Below are positions 1 through 11,349 of a stretch of DNA of 64,000 nucleotides, piece by piece. A program made the translations under genes and the position numbers. This DNA comes from Phycomyces nitens (taxonomy: Eukaryota > Mucoromycota > Mucoromycetes > Mucorales > Phycomycetaceae). The notes below the pieces were generated by a model that saw only the letters and a list, made by a program, of their open reading frames with translations, was not told the DNA's origin and searched no databases. The stretch covers positions 4,278,001 to 4,342,000 of the forward strand of contig JAHRBC010000005.1 in assembly GCA_022702545.1 (NCBI GenBank), in the 5' to 3' direction. How positions within the stretch are numbered: the stretch's first letter is position 1; the number at the start of each line of letters is the position of its first letter.

Positions 1-1977
1 TTCCACCTACCATGGAGCCCACCACCATCCCCGATTCTTCCCAACCGGAACAAAGCTACACTAAACTGAAATCCAAGTTAGCAGTGTGTTTTTGATCGCA
101 TTCAATTTACTTACCTGCTAAACTACTCGGACGGCTAAACTACGGGACAGGCTACGCTACTATATAGAGTGGAGTCATTGTTAACAGTGCTTGTCAAGTT
201 TGATTGGGATAGACTTACCTTTCTACTCTACTCGGACGGCTACTCTAAACAATATCTAAACTACAATTTCTAATCTACTTTCCACCTACCTTGGAGCCCA
301 CCACCATCCCCGATTCTTCCCAACCGGAACTAATCTACAACTAAACTGAAATCAAAGTTAGCAGTGTGTCCTTGATCGCATTCAATTTACTTACCTGCTA
401 ATCTACTAGGACGTCTAAACTACGGGACAGGCTACGCTACTATACAGAGTGGAGGCATTGTTAACAGGGCTGTCCAGTTTGATTGGGATAGACTTACCTT
501 TCTACTCTACTCGGACGGCTACTCTAAACAATATCTAAACTACAATTTCTAATCTACTTTCCACCTACCTTGGAGCCCACCACCATCCCCGATTCTTCCC
601 AACCGGAACAAAGCTACACTAAACTGAAATCCAAGTTAGCAGTGTGTTTTTGATCGCATTCAATTTACTTACCTGCTAAACTACTCGGACGGCTAAACTA
701 CGGGACAGGCTATGCTACTATATAGAGTGGAGTCATTTTTAGCAGTGCTGTCAAGGTTGATTGGGATAGACTTACCTTTCTACTCTACTCGGACGGCTAC
801 TCTAAACAATATCTAAACTACAATTTCTAATCTACTTTCCACCTACCATGGAGCCCACCACCATCCCCGATTCTTCCCAACCGGAACAAAGCTACACTAA
901 ACTGAAATCCAAGTTAGCAGTGTGTTTTTGATCGCATTCAATTTAGTTACCTGCTAATCTACTCGGACGGCTAAACTACGGGACAGGCTATGCTACTATA
1001 TAGAGTGGAGTCATTTTTAGCAGTGCTGTCCAGTTTGATTGGGATAGACTTACCTTTCTACTCTACTCGGACGGCTACTCTAAACAATATCTAAACTACA
1101 ATTTCTAATCTACTTTCCACCTACCATGGAGCCCACCACCATCCCCGATTCTTCCCAACCGGAACAAAGCTACACTAAACTGAAATCCAAGTTAGCAGTG
1201 TGTTTTTGATCTCATTCAATTTACTTACCTGCTAAACTACTCGGACGGCTAAACTACGGGACAGGCTATGCTACTATATAGAGTGGAGTCATTTTTAGCA
1301 GTGCTGTCCAGTTTGATTGGGATAGACTTACCTTTCTACTCTACTCGGACGGCTACTCTAAACAATATCTAAACTACAATTTCTAATCTACTTTCCACCT
1401 ACCATGGAGCCCACCACCATCCCCGATTCTTCCCAACCGGAACAAAGCTATACTAAACTGAAGTCCAAGTTAGCAGTGTGTCCTCGATCGCATTCAATTC
1501 ACTTACCTGCTAATCTACTCGGACGTCTAAACTACGGGACAGGCTACGCTACTATATAGAGTGAAGGCATTGTTAACAGTGCTGTAAAGTGTGATTGGGA
1601 TAGACTTACCTGCTAATCTACTCGGACAGCTAAACTACTCGGACGGTCTACGCTACTATATAGAGTGGAGTCATTGTTAACAGTGCTGTCAAGTGTGATT
1701 AGGATAGGCTTACCTGCTAATCTACTCGGACAGCTAAACTACGGGACGGCCTATGCTACTATGTAGAGTGGAGGCATTGTTAGCAGAGCGGTCAAGGTTG
1801 ATTGGGATAGACTTACCTTTCTACTCTACTCGGACGGCTAGTCTAAACAATATCTACACTTCAATTTTTAATCTACTTTCCACCCACCTTGGAGCCCACC
1901 ACCATCCCCGTCCTTCCAACCAAAGTGATCAACTGACTAGGACTGGAAATGCCGCTGAAAACTGGCAATGGATCTAA
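1..1977. repeat. Tandem array of ~278-bp units, open at the left edge
   Basis: The motif TTCCACCTACC recurs near positions 1, 280, 559, 837, 1115, 1393 and 1878, giving a 278-279 bp period. Each unit has about three blocks: GGAGCCCACCACCATCCCCG with its flank, a ~104-bp block (ACTTACCTGCTAA, then CTACTATATAGAGTGGAG, then GATTGGGATAG), and a ~75-bp block ending in AATCTACTTTCC. The last unit is longer (485 bp) because the ~104-bp block is present three times in a row (about 1501-1811). Units are nearly identical at 1-1400 and more diverged at the right end, as expected for an array homogenised internally and decaying at its margin. No long reading frame runs through it. It could be a subtelomeric, centromere-proximal or simply intergenic satellite; the sequence does not decide. 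Confidence 0.95.
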
Positions 1978-2629
1978 AACTAAAAAAATAACACGGCTTA
2001 ATAGCATCACATTCATACTTAGCTGCAACCCTCCACCAACCCCGTCTTGAACCATTCTGATCGTCTGCCTGGCCTGGACATGCGGACGAAGACTGACCGC
2101 TAAACCTACAAATGTACACAAGAAAAATATTAGTTTTAACATACATGTATTTTTGTCGATGTCTACCACCAGCCTGAAAACTTACACCACGTCATCTCTA
2201 CTGACAGGCTAACATCTTGATCCTCAGAAATGAATCGGCTTCTTTATATTGGACGCTTGTCCTCAAAGAGTCGCGGCCATTTTATGATGAAATCCAGCGG
2301 CTTGAGGAGATGATATTGGTTTTCAGGTTTTGTCACCGGATCACTAGTGGTTGAACAACTGTTCAGCATCTTTAATATATATATATATATATGTCAAAGA
2401 GTCTGAAGTCATATTGATAAATTCTAGCGCTGTGGTATCAATCATTCTGGACTTGCATGTTGGCACCATAACAAGTTGCGGCTGAAAAACATTTCAGACT
2501 CTTCATAGCAGGTTTTTTTCCCTGAAAGAGTCAGAAAAGGGTTTCATCAAGGATAGCCGCCGTTGTTGCCTTGGTATGGAAACACTAGCAATTGAAAAAT
2601 GGGTCTGTGCCCTTTAGTGGAATTTCACC

Positions 2630-2895
2630 CGCTAAAGAGTTGCAACTATCTTTCATCAAGCTGACCTTTCCGAAGTCAAGACTGTCGTGTTTCCATGCTA
2701 GGTGCAGGGGAATGGCCACTGAAAACGGTCTTCATCAAGGCTGATAGCTGCTGTCAAAAGTTTACCAACGTCTTATTGATGCCAGATAACGAGCTATCGA
2801 AAAAAGGCTCTGGGGTCTTAAAGTGGACTTTTGCCCATATAAGAGTCAGAACTATCTTTCATCAAGCCCAGCTGTCTGACATCAAGACTTTGACA
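2630..2895. repeat. Diverged direct repeat, ~206-bp spacing
   Basis: Two similar stretches, about 2632-2684 and 2838-2889, both read AAGAGT, then AACTATCTTTCATCAAG, then a variable part, then TCAAGACT. Weaker matches to TTTCATCAAG and AAAGAGTC occur from about 2380 to 2760, so this may be an old decayed tandem array beside the younger one at the window start. No coding function is visible. Confidence 0.55.
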
Positions 2896-2899
2896 TACT

Positions 2900-4590
2900 C
2901 ATGTTGGAGTCAGTGAGCCACCGGTATAAAGAGCATTTGGCTTTTTTGCAATGAAGGTTTTTATTGAAAAGGAATGGAATCACTTTTCATCTTGACTTGA
3001 AATCTAATGGCATTGGCTTGCCATTCCCATCTTGACATGGCCTTGAAAAATGTTTCAATTTTTTGAAATGCTCCTTGTGGAATGACAATAGGTGGATGGC
3101 TGTTGAGCACAAAGCGGACCTTCGGAACATGATAAGACCATTTGGGCTTGCTCAGACAGTGGCAGATGTAAAGTGGACCCATGTACTTGACTTTCTGATT
3201 AATAGGCGCGTGTACAGACAAGATACAAGTAAAAAAAAAATGTGAATTTTTGTGGCAAAAACACAAGGATACAAAGGTGAAAAACATCCATCCATCATCA
3301 ATAACGCGTCTTTATGGTTATAAAGGGCGTGTAGTATGAAATGGAAGATGGATGAAGAGGAGATGGAAAGATATTTGTACTTACCTGGATCCAAATATTG
3401 GTTTGCGGCGATGAAATGGAAAGAGAGAGGGAAAGGGAAAAAAACAAATCCTCGCCCCCAGTGCGCTAAGATATAGAAAAAAAATTCAGGTGATGAAGTC
3501 ATCAAAGTGTGGGAATGTATTGCTCCTCCATATATGGAAGCGTATATTTGTATGTAAATAAGTTTGACTGAACTAATGTTAAGACTACTTCTTTTTCAAT
3601 AGAAACAAGTAAACAAGTAAAGAACTTTTAAATCGTATTGTATCAGTTTGAAAGAAGGTGGTGTTCATCGGTGTAGGAATATCTTTAAAGACAGTTGTAC
3701 TTCTTTGAACGGCGATTAGTTTCTGTACGCTACTCTGAAATGGCCCGTGCGCTTTTTATTCAGGAATAAAATGTCTTCAAAATTACATAAAGCAAGACGC
3801 ACAATATTTACGTCAGAGTTATTACTACAATATATATATATATATTTTAGTAAAAGTTATATACAAGCTTTAGAGATTTCATGTCAAATGGTCTTGACAT
3901 GCCAATTCAATGCATCTTGTCATTGCCATGATGTGCTAATCAAATGTCGAAATCATAGTCAAAGAACTTTTGCCCTTTTTTGTAGCATCTTGGCCATGAT
4001 AACCTTTACAAACATAATAATATTAGCATTGTCATCGAACAACATGTATAGCAGATGACTATAGAATGGCCTAGACAAATATTTATAACTGATGTTTTTT
4101 GTTAATTGAAAGTACAGGTGATATATGATGTTTGATATATATCTGCTGCTTTTGTATTATTACAGTGAGATATATGGATGTGTTAGCATCTTTTAAATAA
4201 AAAATAATATGAACCCGGCATTTGCTGTATAACTGATACTTCGGCTCTTATAAACGACGCTTCAATTAAGATGCTCTATGTGGTATACACACCACAGTTG
4301 AGTGAAATACAGACTCCACAACTGATCTCCGGTTACTACTTTCTAATGATCCTGGCAAGTTAACAATCTCAGGAACAGTTACACACCAGGCACACGTACA
4401 CTTCACACTGCTACAGTGATAACCAACCATTAAATGACAGGAACTTTAATTACAAGGGAATTTGAATAATAGTATATAAGCAATCATAATATTCTTTCTT
4501 CAATAAATAACACTCTCACAGTATTCTTATTTCCCTTAAAAGATACTAACAAACCATATACCTCAGATATATTGCCAACACTGTAATTAG
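2900..4590. other. Intergenic, no supported gene
   Basis: AT-rich sequence with several unrelated short open frames on both strands. None shows a recognisable domain or a consistent splice pattern. A strong splice-donor-like string (CAGGTAAGTAC read on the minus strand) occurs near 3380 without a convincing exon beside it. Confidence 0.5.
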
Positions 4591-4593
4591 ATT

Positions 4594-5175
4594 TTATACG
4601 TTCCAGTCTTGATAGATATCGATAAAGTGCTTCAAAGCTTCACCATGAGAAACAGGGATAGATGTTGTTGTTTGAGTCAGAGATCATATTAAAATGAACA
4701 AGGACTTTTAGACAAGAGAGTTTTTCAAATGTGGCTCCTGGTTCGAATACTCGTATCGAACCGCCCAAAGGTAGTTCTAGCTGTGTCAAAGATTTCCAAA
4801 TACTCCAGTCAAACATATCCACTGTATACAGGTCTGGCTGAACATCCACTAGAAACTCAAGATGTCTTATGCGCGGAAAGAGTTGTTGCAGTACTACGAA
4901 CCATTGTTTCTGAAATTTATGCTTTGAAACTATTTTTAATTGCTGTACTCTGACGCCATTGGTTTTGTAGATATCTTCTGAGCCAGGTGTCTTGTAAATA
5001 TTTTTTTAAAAAAAGTATCGTCGAGGGTTATTTTTTGCCAAAGAGAGCGTTGAAATACTGGTAGCCAATGTTTGCAGATTGCTAAGCAAGTAATTCGGTC
5101 CTGCTGTGAAAGATACGATACAACAAGCGAAATAATTTCAAGAGGTAGTTTGAAAATCATTGGAAAGAGATTCAA
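4594..5175 (-). pseudogene. F-box protein relic, broken by frameshifts
   Basis: The minus-strand frame from 5175 starts with an F-box: LPLEIISLVVSYLSQQDR followed by CLAICKHWLPVFQ, close in pattern to the start of the intact F-box gene at 31628. The frame then runs into a stop near 4960. The -1 frame, entered at the homopolymer run at 5001-5014 (seven T, seven A), continues the protein with IYKTNGVRVQQL and then IWKSLTQLELPLG, matching the order in the intact gene (IYIKYGCHTQKL, LWNALTHLDI). A second shift near 4650 would give PVSHGEALKHF and a stop near 4594. With both shifts it is still far shorter than the 626-aa relative, so a decayed copy is the simplest reading. A sequencing error in the homopolymer could explain the first break only. 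Confidence 0.65.
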
Positions 5176-5565
5176 AAAAGAGTGTATATTGTTTTTCCTC
5201 GATTAAAAAGGCTCTGAATGTTGCACATGAGAATTCAAGTTCTAAGTATGTACTTCATACATGATGTGTAAAAGCTCGTCTAACCTCAAAGTATACAAAT
5301 ATAAAGTATCGGTAATGTCTTGAAGGCTGCAAGATAAATATAAAGACAAGAAATTTGCAGAGTGATATGTATATGACAAAATGTCAAAATATACTCATAA
5401 ATAAATATATCAGTCATGAAATACGATTATCAATAATCTAGAAACTCTGCACTTAGTGCCACATAAATATTATTTGTACTCCAACTACACCCACACATAA
5501 ATGTACCTTTTAACTTGTTTAAAGCAGAGTTTTCCAAACAAAAAAAGTCTATCAAGTATGACGGA

Positions 5566-6510
5566 CTAAGCATAGTCATGAGAATAAAAGTAATAATCCT
5601 TGACTGATTTACATTGAACTGTTATATAGCCACCTTGGAATATTTTGATAAACGACAGAAAGTCGCTATCTTTATCTCTTAAAAGTAAAAGGGGGATTAA
5701 TCCATCACCAGGTGCAAGTCTTATAGAAGTATTGTTATCAGGAGCTATAAAAGAGTCTGTACCGAGCACATTTAAAGGCTCGTCGACAATAACAGGCGCT
5801 TCTTCTGCATCGCTGCTAAATATAATATTTTCCGTGTCATCCTGATGATCTTTATACCCGTTGCTGTTTTCCCACTCATTTATATCTGTAAGTGACAGAT
5901 CATATTTGAGAAACGATGGTGTATCTTTGAGATAAATGGCAGATTCTTACACTAAATTCGGATCGACTTCACCTTTCATGTAATCCTTTTTGAATGAGAG
6001 TTTTCTAGCTAAGATAACATGAATGGTATTGCTTTTGTTTAAATTCCTGGGTAGATAGCTCACAGTAGTGCCCACATTAACAGGAACATTGACAATCCCT
6101 CCTTTACTCTTATATTGGGCTGTAGATCCTTTATAGGTGTAAATACTTTGAAAAAAAATGCCTTGGGGCGATAAGCCGCTCTTCTAATCTAGTCAACTTT
6201 TCTATACATGATACTTTTTTTTTTGGAAAATGCAAATCCTTCGCCAACGCGATGGTAGGAATTTCTTTTTTTTCTTAAAGAAGCTTTACAATTAGCACAG
6301 AAATAGTATTTTGAACTGTCATTCTTAGTGATTGTAATGTTTTTGCAAGAATCAAATTTGTTGTTATCAATAGTCCAGAAAGCTGCTTCTACAATATCTG
6401 CTTCCCATCCCCATTTCTTAAACATGCCCTCTTTGCTAACTAATAACACGTTTTTAGCGAAAAACAATTCAGCACAACGAACACACACAACCGTTGGTCA
6501 TTCTTTAATA
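5566..6510 (-). pseudogene. Helitron-type element remnant (DUF6570/helicase-like N-terminal region)
   Basis: Read on the minus strand from about 6510, the fragments give in order a Cys-rich start (VCVRCAELFFAKNV), a second Cys pair (FCANCKASLRK), then GGIVNVPVNVGTTVSYLP with HVILARKLSFKKDYM, then LAPGDGLIPLLLLRDKD followed by FLSFIKIFQG. This order and these motifs (NVPxxV...LPR, APGxGxxPL...DKDxxxLSFPxIF) are what I recall of proteins encoded by fungal and animal Helitron-like elements upstream of the helicase. In-frame stops occur (for example near 5950 and about 6500) and the Rep and helicase parts are missing. It is a dead fragment. The call rests on pattern memory, without a search. Confidence 0.6.
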
Positions 6511-6770
6511 GACTTTTTCATACAATTACCGTGTTTGCTCCAAAGCAGATGTCTATTTTATAAATTAGAGTCAAGCTTCTGTTATATATGGCTCAATGCA
6601 TACACTTTTTTTTACTTACAGCAAACTCTGTATTACGGCTGTTTGGGTGTGTCTGACGGTATGTTTGGCGGTATTGGCGTGTTTTTCCCGGTATTGACGT
6701 TGGTAATATTTTGTTTGCTTAGGATTTCGTCTAATCCTTCTTGATTTACTGCCATTAACTCTGAATTTTA

Positions 6771-6962
6771 TCATTCCAGTCTTTTCTTGATTTTGGTTTT
6801 TTTTTCTTCATCTGAATATGATGAGTCTGTATCTTTTGACAGCATATGTCGCCATCTTTTCAAGTTGTTTTCCTCGATAAGCTCAAAAACATCACGATGC
6901 TTTAAAACTGGCAATCTAAGAAAAAAATTATCACTAGAGCTGGAATGATCTTCTACACTCAT
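6771..6962 (-). pseudogene. Short acidic/lysine-rich frame upstream of the Helitron remnant, unknown
   Basis: A 63-residue minus-strand frame contains a Ser-rich start, FFLRLPVLKHRDVFELIEE and a charged C-terminus (DEEKKTKIKKRLE). It lies about 260 bp upstream of the Helitron remnant on the same strand, so it may be the 5' part of the same dead element. It could also be chance. I recognise no domain. Confidence 0.2.
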
Positions 6963-7199
6963 GTTACTTTCAGATAAATCTTTATCCTCGGCTTCTTCAA
7001 GCGAAACATTTAAGGAATCTTGGAAACTGTCATTTTTTTATGATTCGCCGTTTTTGACAGGGACAATGGGAAGCTTTAATCTCAAGAAGATCTTATTTGA
7101 TCCAGTAGTTGGTGATGTGTATCCCCTTTTTGAGATCAGTCGTAATCGCTCTCAGCTTTCCTTCTTCCTTTCCCTTATTTTTTTTTGTCATTAGGAGTC

Positions 7200-8650
7200 T
7201 AAAGAAAAATAAGTGGAAACAGAAAAGGGGGCACTCAAATTATTTATAATAATCGCTTAATCATTATGCCGTGAGAAAAGGTGATTTCCATGATGCTATT
7301 CATCTAAAAACAATATGTTTATGATTTCAAAAATATGATAGCCAAATACTTTTTTAGTATTTCAATTAAAGACACACACACACCCTTTAATTACTCCTAA
7401 AGCGTGAGTACAGCTGTTAATTTTGAATTCTAAGTTGGATCATGACCATCATGCCTACAAAACAGAAATGCTCAATATTTACAATCTAAACATAAAACTA
7501 ACAAACCTTTGAAAAGTCTTGTTAGGCATAATATTCTTTATTTTAGGTATTCTGTTAAAGATACTATTGTAAATTGAGAAAAAGTAAAGTCTAAATGTGT
7601 ACTATAGAACATTGAATTCTGGAATTGGATCGTAAATGTTTTGCTCTATACCCTATATTATTCTTTCTCTTGCCTTTAAAATGTCTACAATTTGTCCATT
7701 TGACAGCTCAAAAGTACCCTAATGTCTTTGTTTAAGCTGGCAGAAACGTCTCTGGTCCTTGTTCATCCACAATGTTCGTAGCTTGTGGTACCATGTTTTA
7801 CAACATAAACTGTCCTACCGAGAACTGTTACACTACCTCCTGCCCAATGTATTCCCATCATTCCAATGTCCATTATTACCCTCCTAGGTTGAAAACTCCT
7901 TGGACATTCTATATTATTGTATATTCAAATGGGAATTCCGGGGACAAGTGCGGTCCAATTGCCTCCGTCGTACACCTACTGAATTAGCGATCTATAACAC
8001 CATCTTTCGGATTAAGTTTCCTACCAGATCCATACCTACACTAAGAGCACAATCACCTCAAATCTAAAGTATTATATTTTTTTTGGCACAATGTCGTGCC
8101 CGCCTGCGGGTGGTCTTTGATGACATGACTTTCACAGTTTTATCAGTTTATAAGCAACTTCAAATAATCATTAAAAACAGAAGTTTGCAAGTCGATATAA
8201 ATCATCCTTTTAATGAAACGGTTCTATCCCCAACTATAAATACTGTGGCCCTGTTTCCCTATGTAGACGAATGGTTTCTTTGACACTGACTGATTTAAGG
8301 AACAAGTGGTCTTCAGTTAAAGATACAACCTATAAATTTGAATTGAGAAAGAATAGAAGATGTGCATAGCTGATAACTTTATCTACTCGCCAGAGAGAGA
8401 AAATAAATAAAGTTTGAAACAAGCCGTGTGGATATGGATTTTTTATGATTATTAATTAATACGAGCATTAGAATATAACAGAGATTATCTATTATTATTA
8501 TTTTTAATAAACTATTATTACTAAAACTTGTGTCAGAATATTTTGCGTATAGTTCATCTTAAAAGTCCATTGAAGATGCTGATACTTTTTATTCTTGTAA
8601 ATTTGATTCTCAAAAGTACATGGATATATAAAGACCATAGGGAGGACGTG
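7200..8650. other. Intergenic, no supported gene
   Basis: AT-rich DNA with only short unrelated open frames. A cysteine-rich plus-strand frame at 7772-7987 and a 66-codon frame at 8083-8283 show no family I recognise and no splice continuation. Confidence 0.45.
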
Positions 8651-8659
8651 CTTAGAAAC

Positions 8660-9395
8660 AGTATAAGATCAAGGAGCATTTGTGCCTAGACAAAATTGGC
8701 CGGAAGGTTTGGTTTTTATTCCATTATAATCACACACTAGAAATCGATTATTTAACTACTAAAAGCAACTTTATTGTTGCCGGTGAAAGGCTCATGACGA
8801 TAGATTCCATTTTTGGTAATGACATAGTATATATATATATATCCAATAGACTTGTACCCCCTGTCATAGCCAAAAAGACCAAGAATCACACAGACAATGC
8901 TCAATTCTCTTGAGAGGTGGTCAAGTCTTATCAAGAGGGGTGGCTGGTCTGTAACCGCCCAAAATCACCTTGTATTGGTCAATGTTCTCTCTCTTGGATC
9001 TATCAAGGAATCTTTAAGAAACATTTGGGGGTAAGTTTGGCATGATTGATGCATCTGTCCATCTTGGCCCAATCATTGGTTGATTTGAGAATATAAAAAG
9101 AATCAATAATAAGAATATTGATGAAAACCTGGCATTACTGAAAAATCCGCAAGAATATGGATTGAACGCTATGCAATATCATCTCGATCAAATGAAAAAA
9201 AACAAAAAACGTGTCCAATTGACAAAACGGTTGCAAAGGTCCTTTTTTTTTGCTGATATTAGGATCTTTAAGGAGCTTTTGACTAGCAGCTGCCCCAAAA
9301 GAATATTGCCCGCAATCATTCTAGCCCAAGATTTGGGGGACATGAATCAGTACCACAGAGATTTCTTGGTGAAAGCCAGTTTTTTCTTCTTCTAA
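8660..9395 (+). pseudogene. Relic of the 3' part of a kelch-type membrane protein gene
   Basis: Plus-strand fragments line up in order with the C-terminal part of the intact protein at 60134-63109. KIKEHLCLDKIGRKV and FHYNHTLEI plus TKSNFIVAGERLM match QIKDHQYLEETGW, SRYNHTPEI and IKSNFTIIRERFM. Then, in another frame near 8955, NRPKSPCIGQCSLSWIYQG matches RPKSPWGVVQRWSFGAVKY. Last, near 9200, RLQRSFFFADIRIFKEL matches AELLLSSYYVDNEIFKTL. Frames change repeatedly and stops intervene, so this is a dead paralogue or duplicate. The hydrophobic segment expected around 8870-8930 reads better on the opposite strand (LSIVCVILGLFGYDRG), which may mean a small inversion. The upstream propeller part is not detectable. 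Confidence 0.6.
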
Positions 9396-9399
9396 AGAA

Positions 9400-10700
9400 A
9401 AGATTGGTATCATGCCAATAATGAGTTGATGATATTCATTCTGTCTTTTTTTTTAATTTTGGTAGCATGTGGATGCCAAGCATGTATATTTTTGGTATGC
9501 TAATTGCTTTTAATAAAGAGATGTTTTTTCCATCTAGATGTTCAGCATAAAGTATTGTGTTTTATTGATACAACTACGGGTTCTGAAATTGCTATCTATC
9601 TATTAAAAGATGGTATCCTGTAAATATCAAAGCTTTTAAAAGCCAAGAGATATGTATCGTTTTAATAAGCACAACGTTCTATAAACTATGAACAAAAAGT
9701 CTCGTCCTTGTTAATTCCAAACTCAAAATATGCTTCTTTTTAAAAACAAACAGCCATTGTATCATTATCATTCTAATATTAAGAATTAATTTTCCAAAAT
9801 AACAAAACCAGAAGAAAAAAAAAGAATACACTCATAAAGTTTGATCAAGATACAATTCTGCAGAGTGCACTGATTGTGTACTCATGGGTGTATTCAATAC
9901 CAACAAGAAGATTGTATATTTTTAGAGGTTATTGCGGAGCCCCATAGAGACTTGGATCAACTATGATTGTACTCTTCCAATCAGCCCGACAAAAAGGGCT
10001 GAGGAATGGTTTCTTGTTTCTTTAAAAAAATTGCTCATGAATATTGATTTGGCTATTACAATCACTGAAACAATGATCAAGATGAAACAGAATTGGTTGC
10101 AAATGTAATGAAATATATCTATAATTGTGAGGCTGAATATATTTCATGATATACAGGGCTTGTTTGGCACGTATATATGAATAGATATAATGCAAGGGTT
10201 TTTATCAATTGAAAATAAGACTAGTGAAAAAGGCCATTTCTCGACCTTTGCAATTTAGATTTATAATTGTACTCAGTGTTTTGGGCGTCTATCATAAGAA
10301 TCTCAGTGAAACGAGTGTTTATTGAAAAAGGACGGCTGCATTGATCTAAAGCTTGGTTTTAGATAGAATGGCGTCTGGGGTTCTTTAATCAGTGGTAATC
10401 TAAACCAAACTGAATACACAAACATTTTGATCCCGAACCTCCCTCCCTCCCTCCCTCCCTGGCTGGCTGGCTAAACCATCAGAGGAGTATGATAAGGAGT
10501 CTTGGTCTCAAATAATGCCGTGTCAGATGTCATATCTGTCTATACAATATACCAAAAACAAGACTACGGAACCAAATTGCGATTAAAAGGGTCCGGATCT
10601 TGGTCCCATTAAGCACGTTTGGTGGGTTTAGAGATCAGTGCAAACAAATAAATAAACAAATAGAATCGAGATTCATTATGATTAGGAGAAAATAAGCATT
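9400..10700. other. Intergenic, no supported gene
   Basis: Low-complexity AT-rich sequence without a supported gene. A short CCCT/CTGG microsatellite lies at about 10440-10473. Confidence 0.5.
10440..10473. repeat. Microsatellite (CCCT)n followed by (GGCT)n
   Basis: Several CCCT steps are followed directly by GGCTGGCTGGCT. Simple repeat in otherwise AT-rich intergenic DNA. Confidence 0.8.
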
Positions 10701-10704
10701 GGTT

Positions 10705-11348
10705 TTAGGCCAAGTGGTTGATAAAGATGGGAAAACTAGGCTCAAGTTTGTAATTGATGTCAAATGAAGCCATAGTAGCCCTTTGGATATCTCGAGTATC
10801 TCGGGTATACATTATAGCTTTTTGTTTTTGGCTACAAACATAAAAATTCCAGATACTATATGTTTTGTATACAGCTGAGCATTGAATATACTCTGTCTTT
10901 TGATTACTAGCTGACCCCAGCGTAATTACTGTTTTATTAAAAGTGTATTTGGTTATAAAGAATTTCAAAAATGTTGGATATCCTCTGGTTACAATCTACA
11001 AGTCTGTACCAAACTACATTGTTTTTACCAAATAAATCTCAACACCTTTTTTTTCTATTCTCATGCATATCAGAATGTAGTTGGCTGTAACCGAGAGAAC
11101 GCACATATTAAGCGAGTCTGTTGGATACTCAATAACAGTTACCTCCTGTTGAACTATGAGTAGTTTATCATATAAGAAAACGACAAATATTTTGATATAG
11201 ACATCTCTTGGATCTTGGGACACGAGAGTCTGGGAATTCGAAAGCCATTAGTAATTCCAATAGATTCATTAATGTGTATAAGCGCAGTAACGATAATCAA
11301 TTGCGTATACAACCAAATACCGTTGCAGTAAACGAGTTTTAGATACAT
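10705..11348 (-). pseudogene. Stop-containing relic gene, family unknown
   Basis: One minus-strand frame is shared by 10705-10968 and 11017-11223, interrupted only by two stop codons near 11014 and 10999. A frame shifted by one continues upstream to 11348 (starts YLKLVYCNGIWLYTQLIIV). Joined in thought this would be about 210 codons of alternating hydrophobic and polar residues with short strand-like segments (IKIFVVFLYDKLLIVQQ, YIQCSAVYKTYSIWNFYV), suggesting a beta-rich protein such as a propeller. I do not recognise the family. The long near-open frame in AT-rich DNA favours a decayed gene over chance, but only moderately. Confidence 0.35.
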
Positions 11349-11349
11349 G

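Noticed and set aside
3350..3420. ACTTACCTGGATCC resembling the 5' end of U1 snRNA
   Set aside because: No loop I GATCA motif, Sm site or stem pairing follows; it is just the complement of a splice donor consensus.
4740..4760. GGTTCGAATACTCG, like a tRNA B box
   Set aside because: No A box or foldable tRNA around it; it is in the F-box relic.
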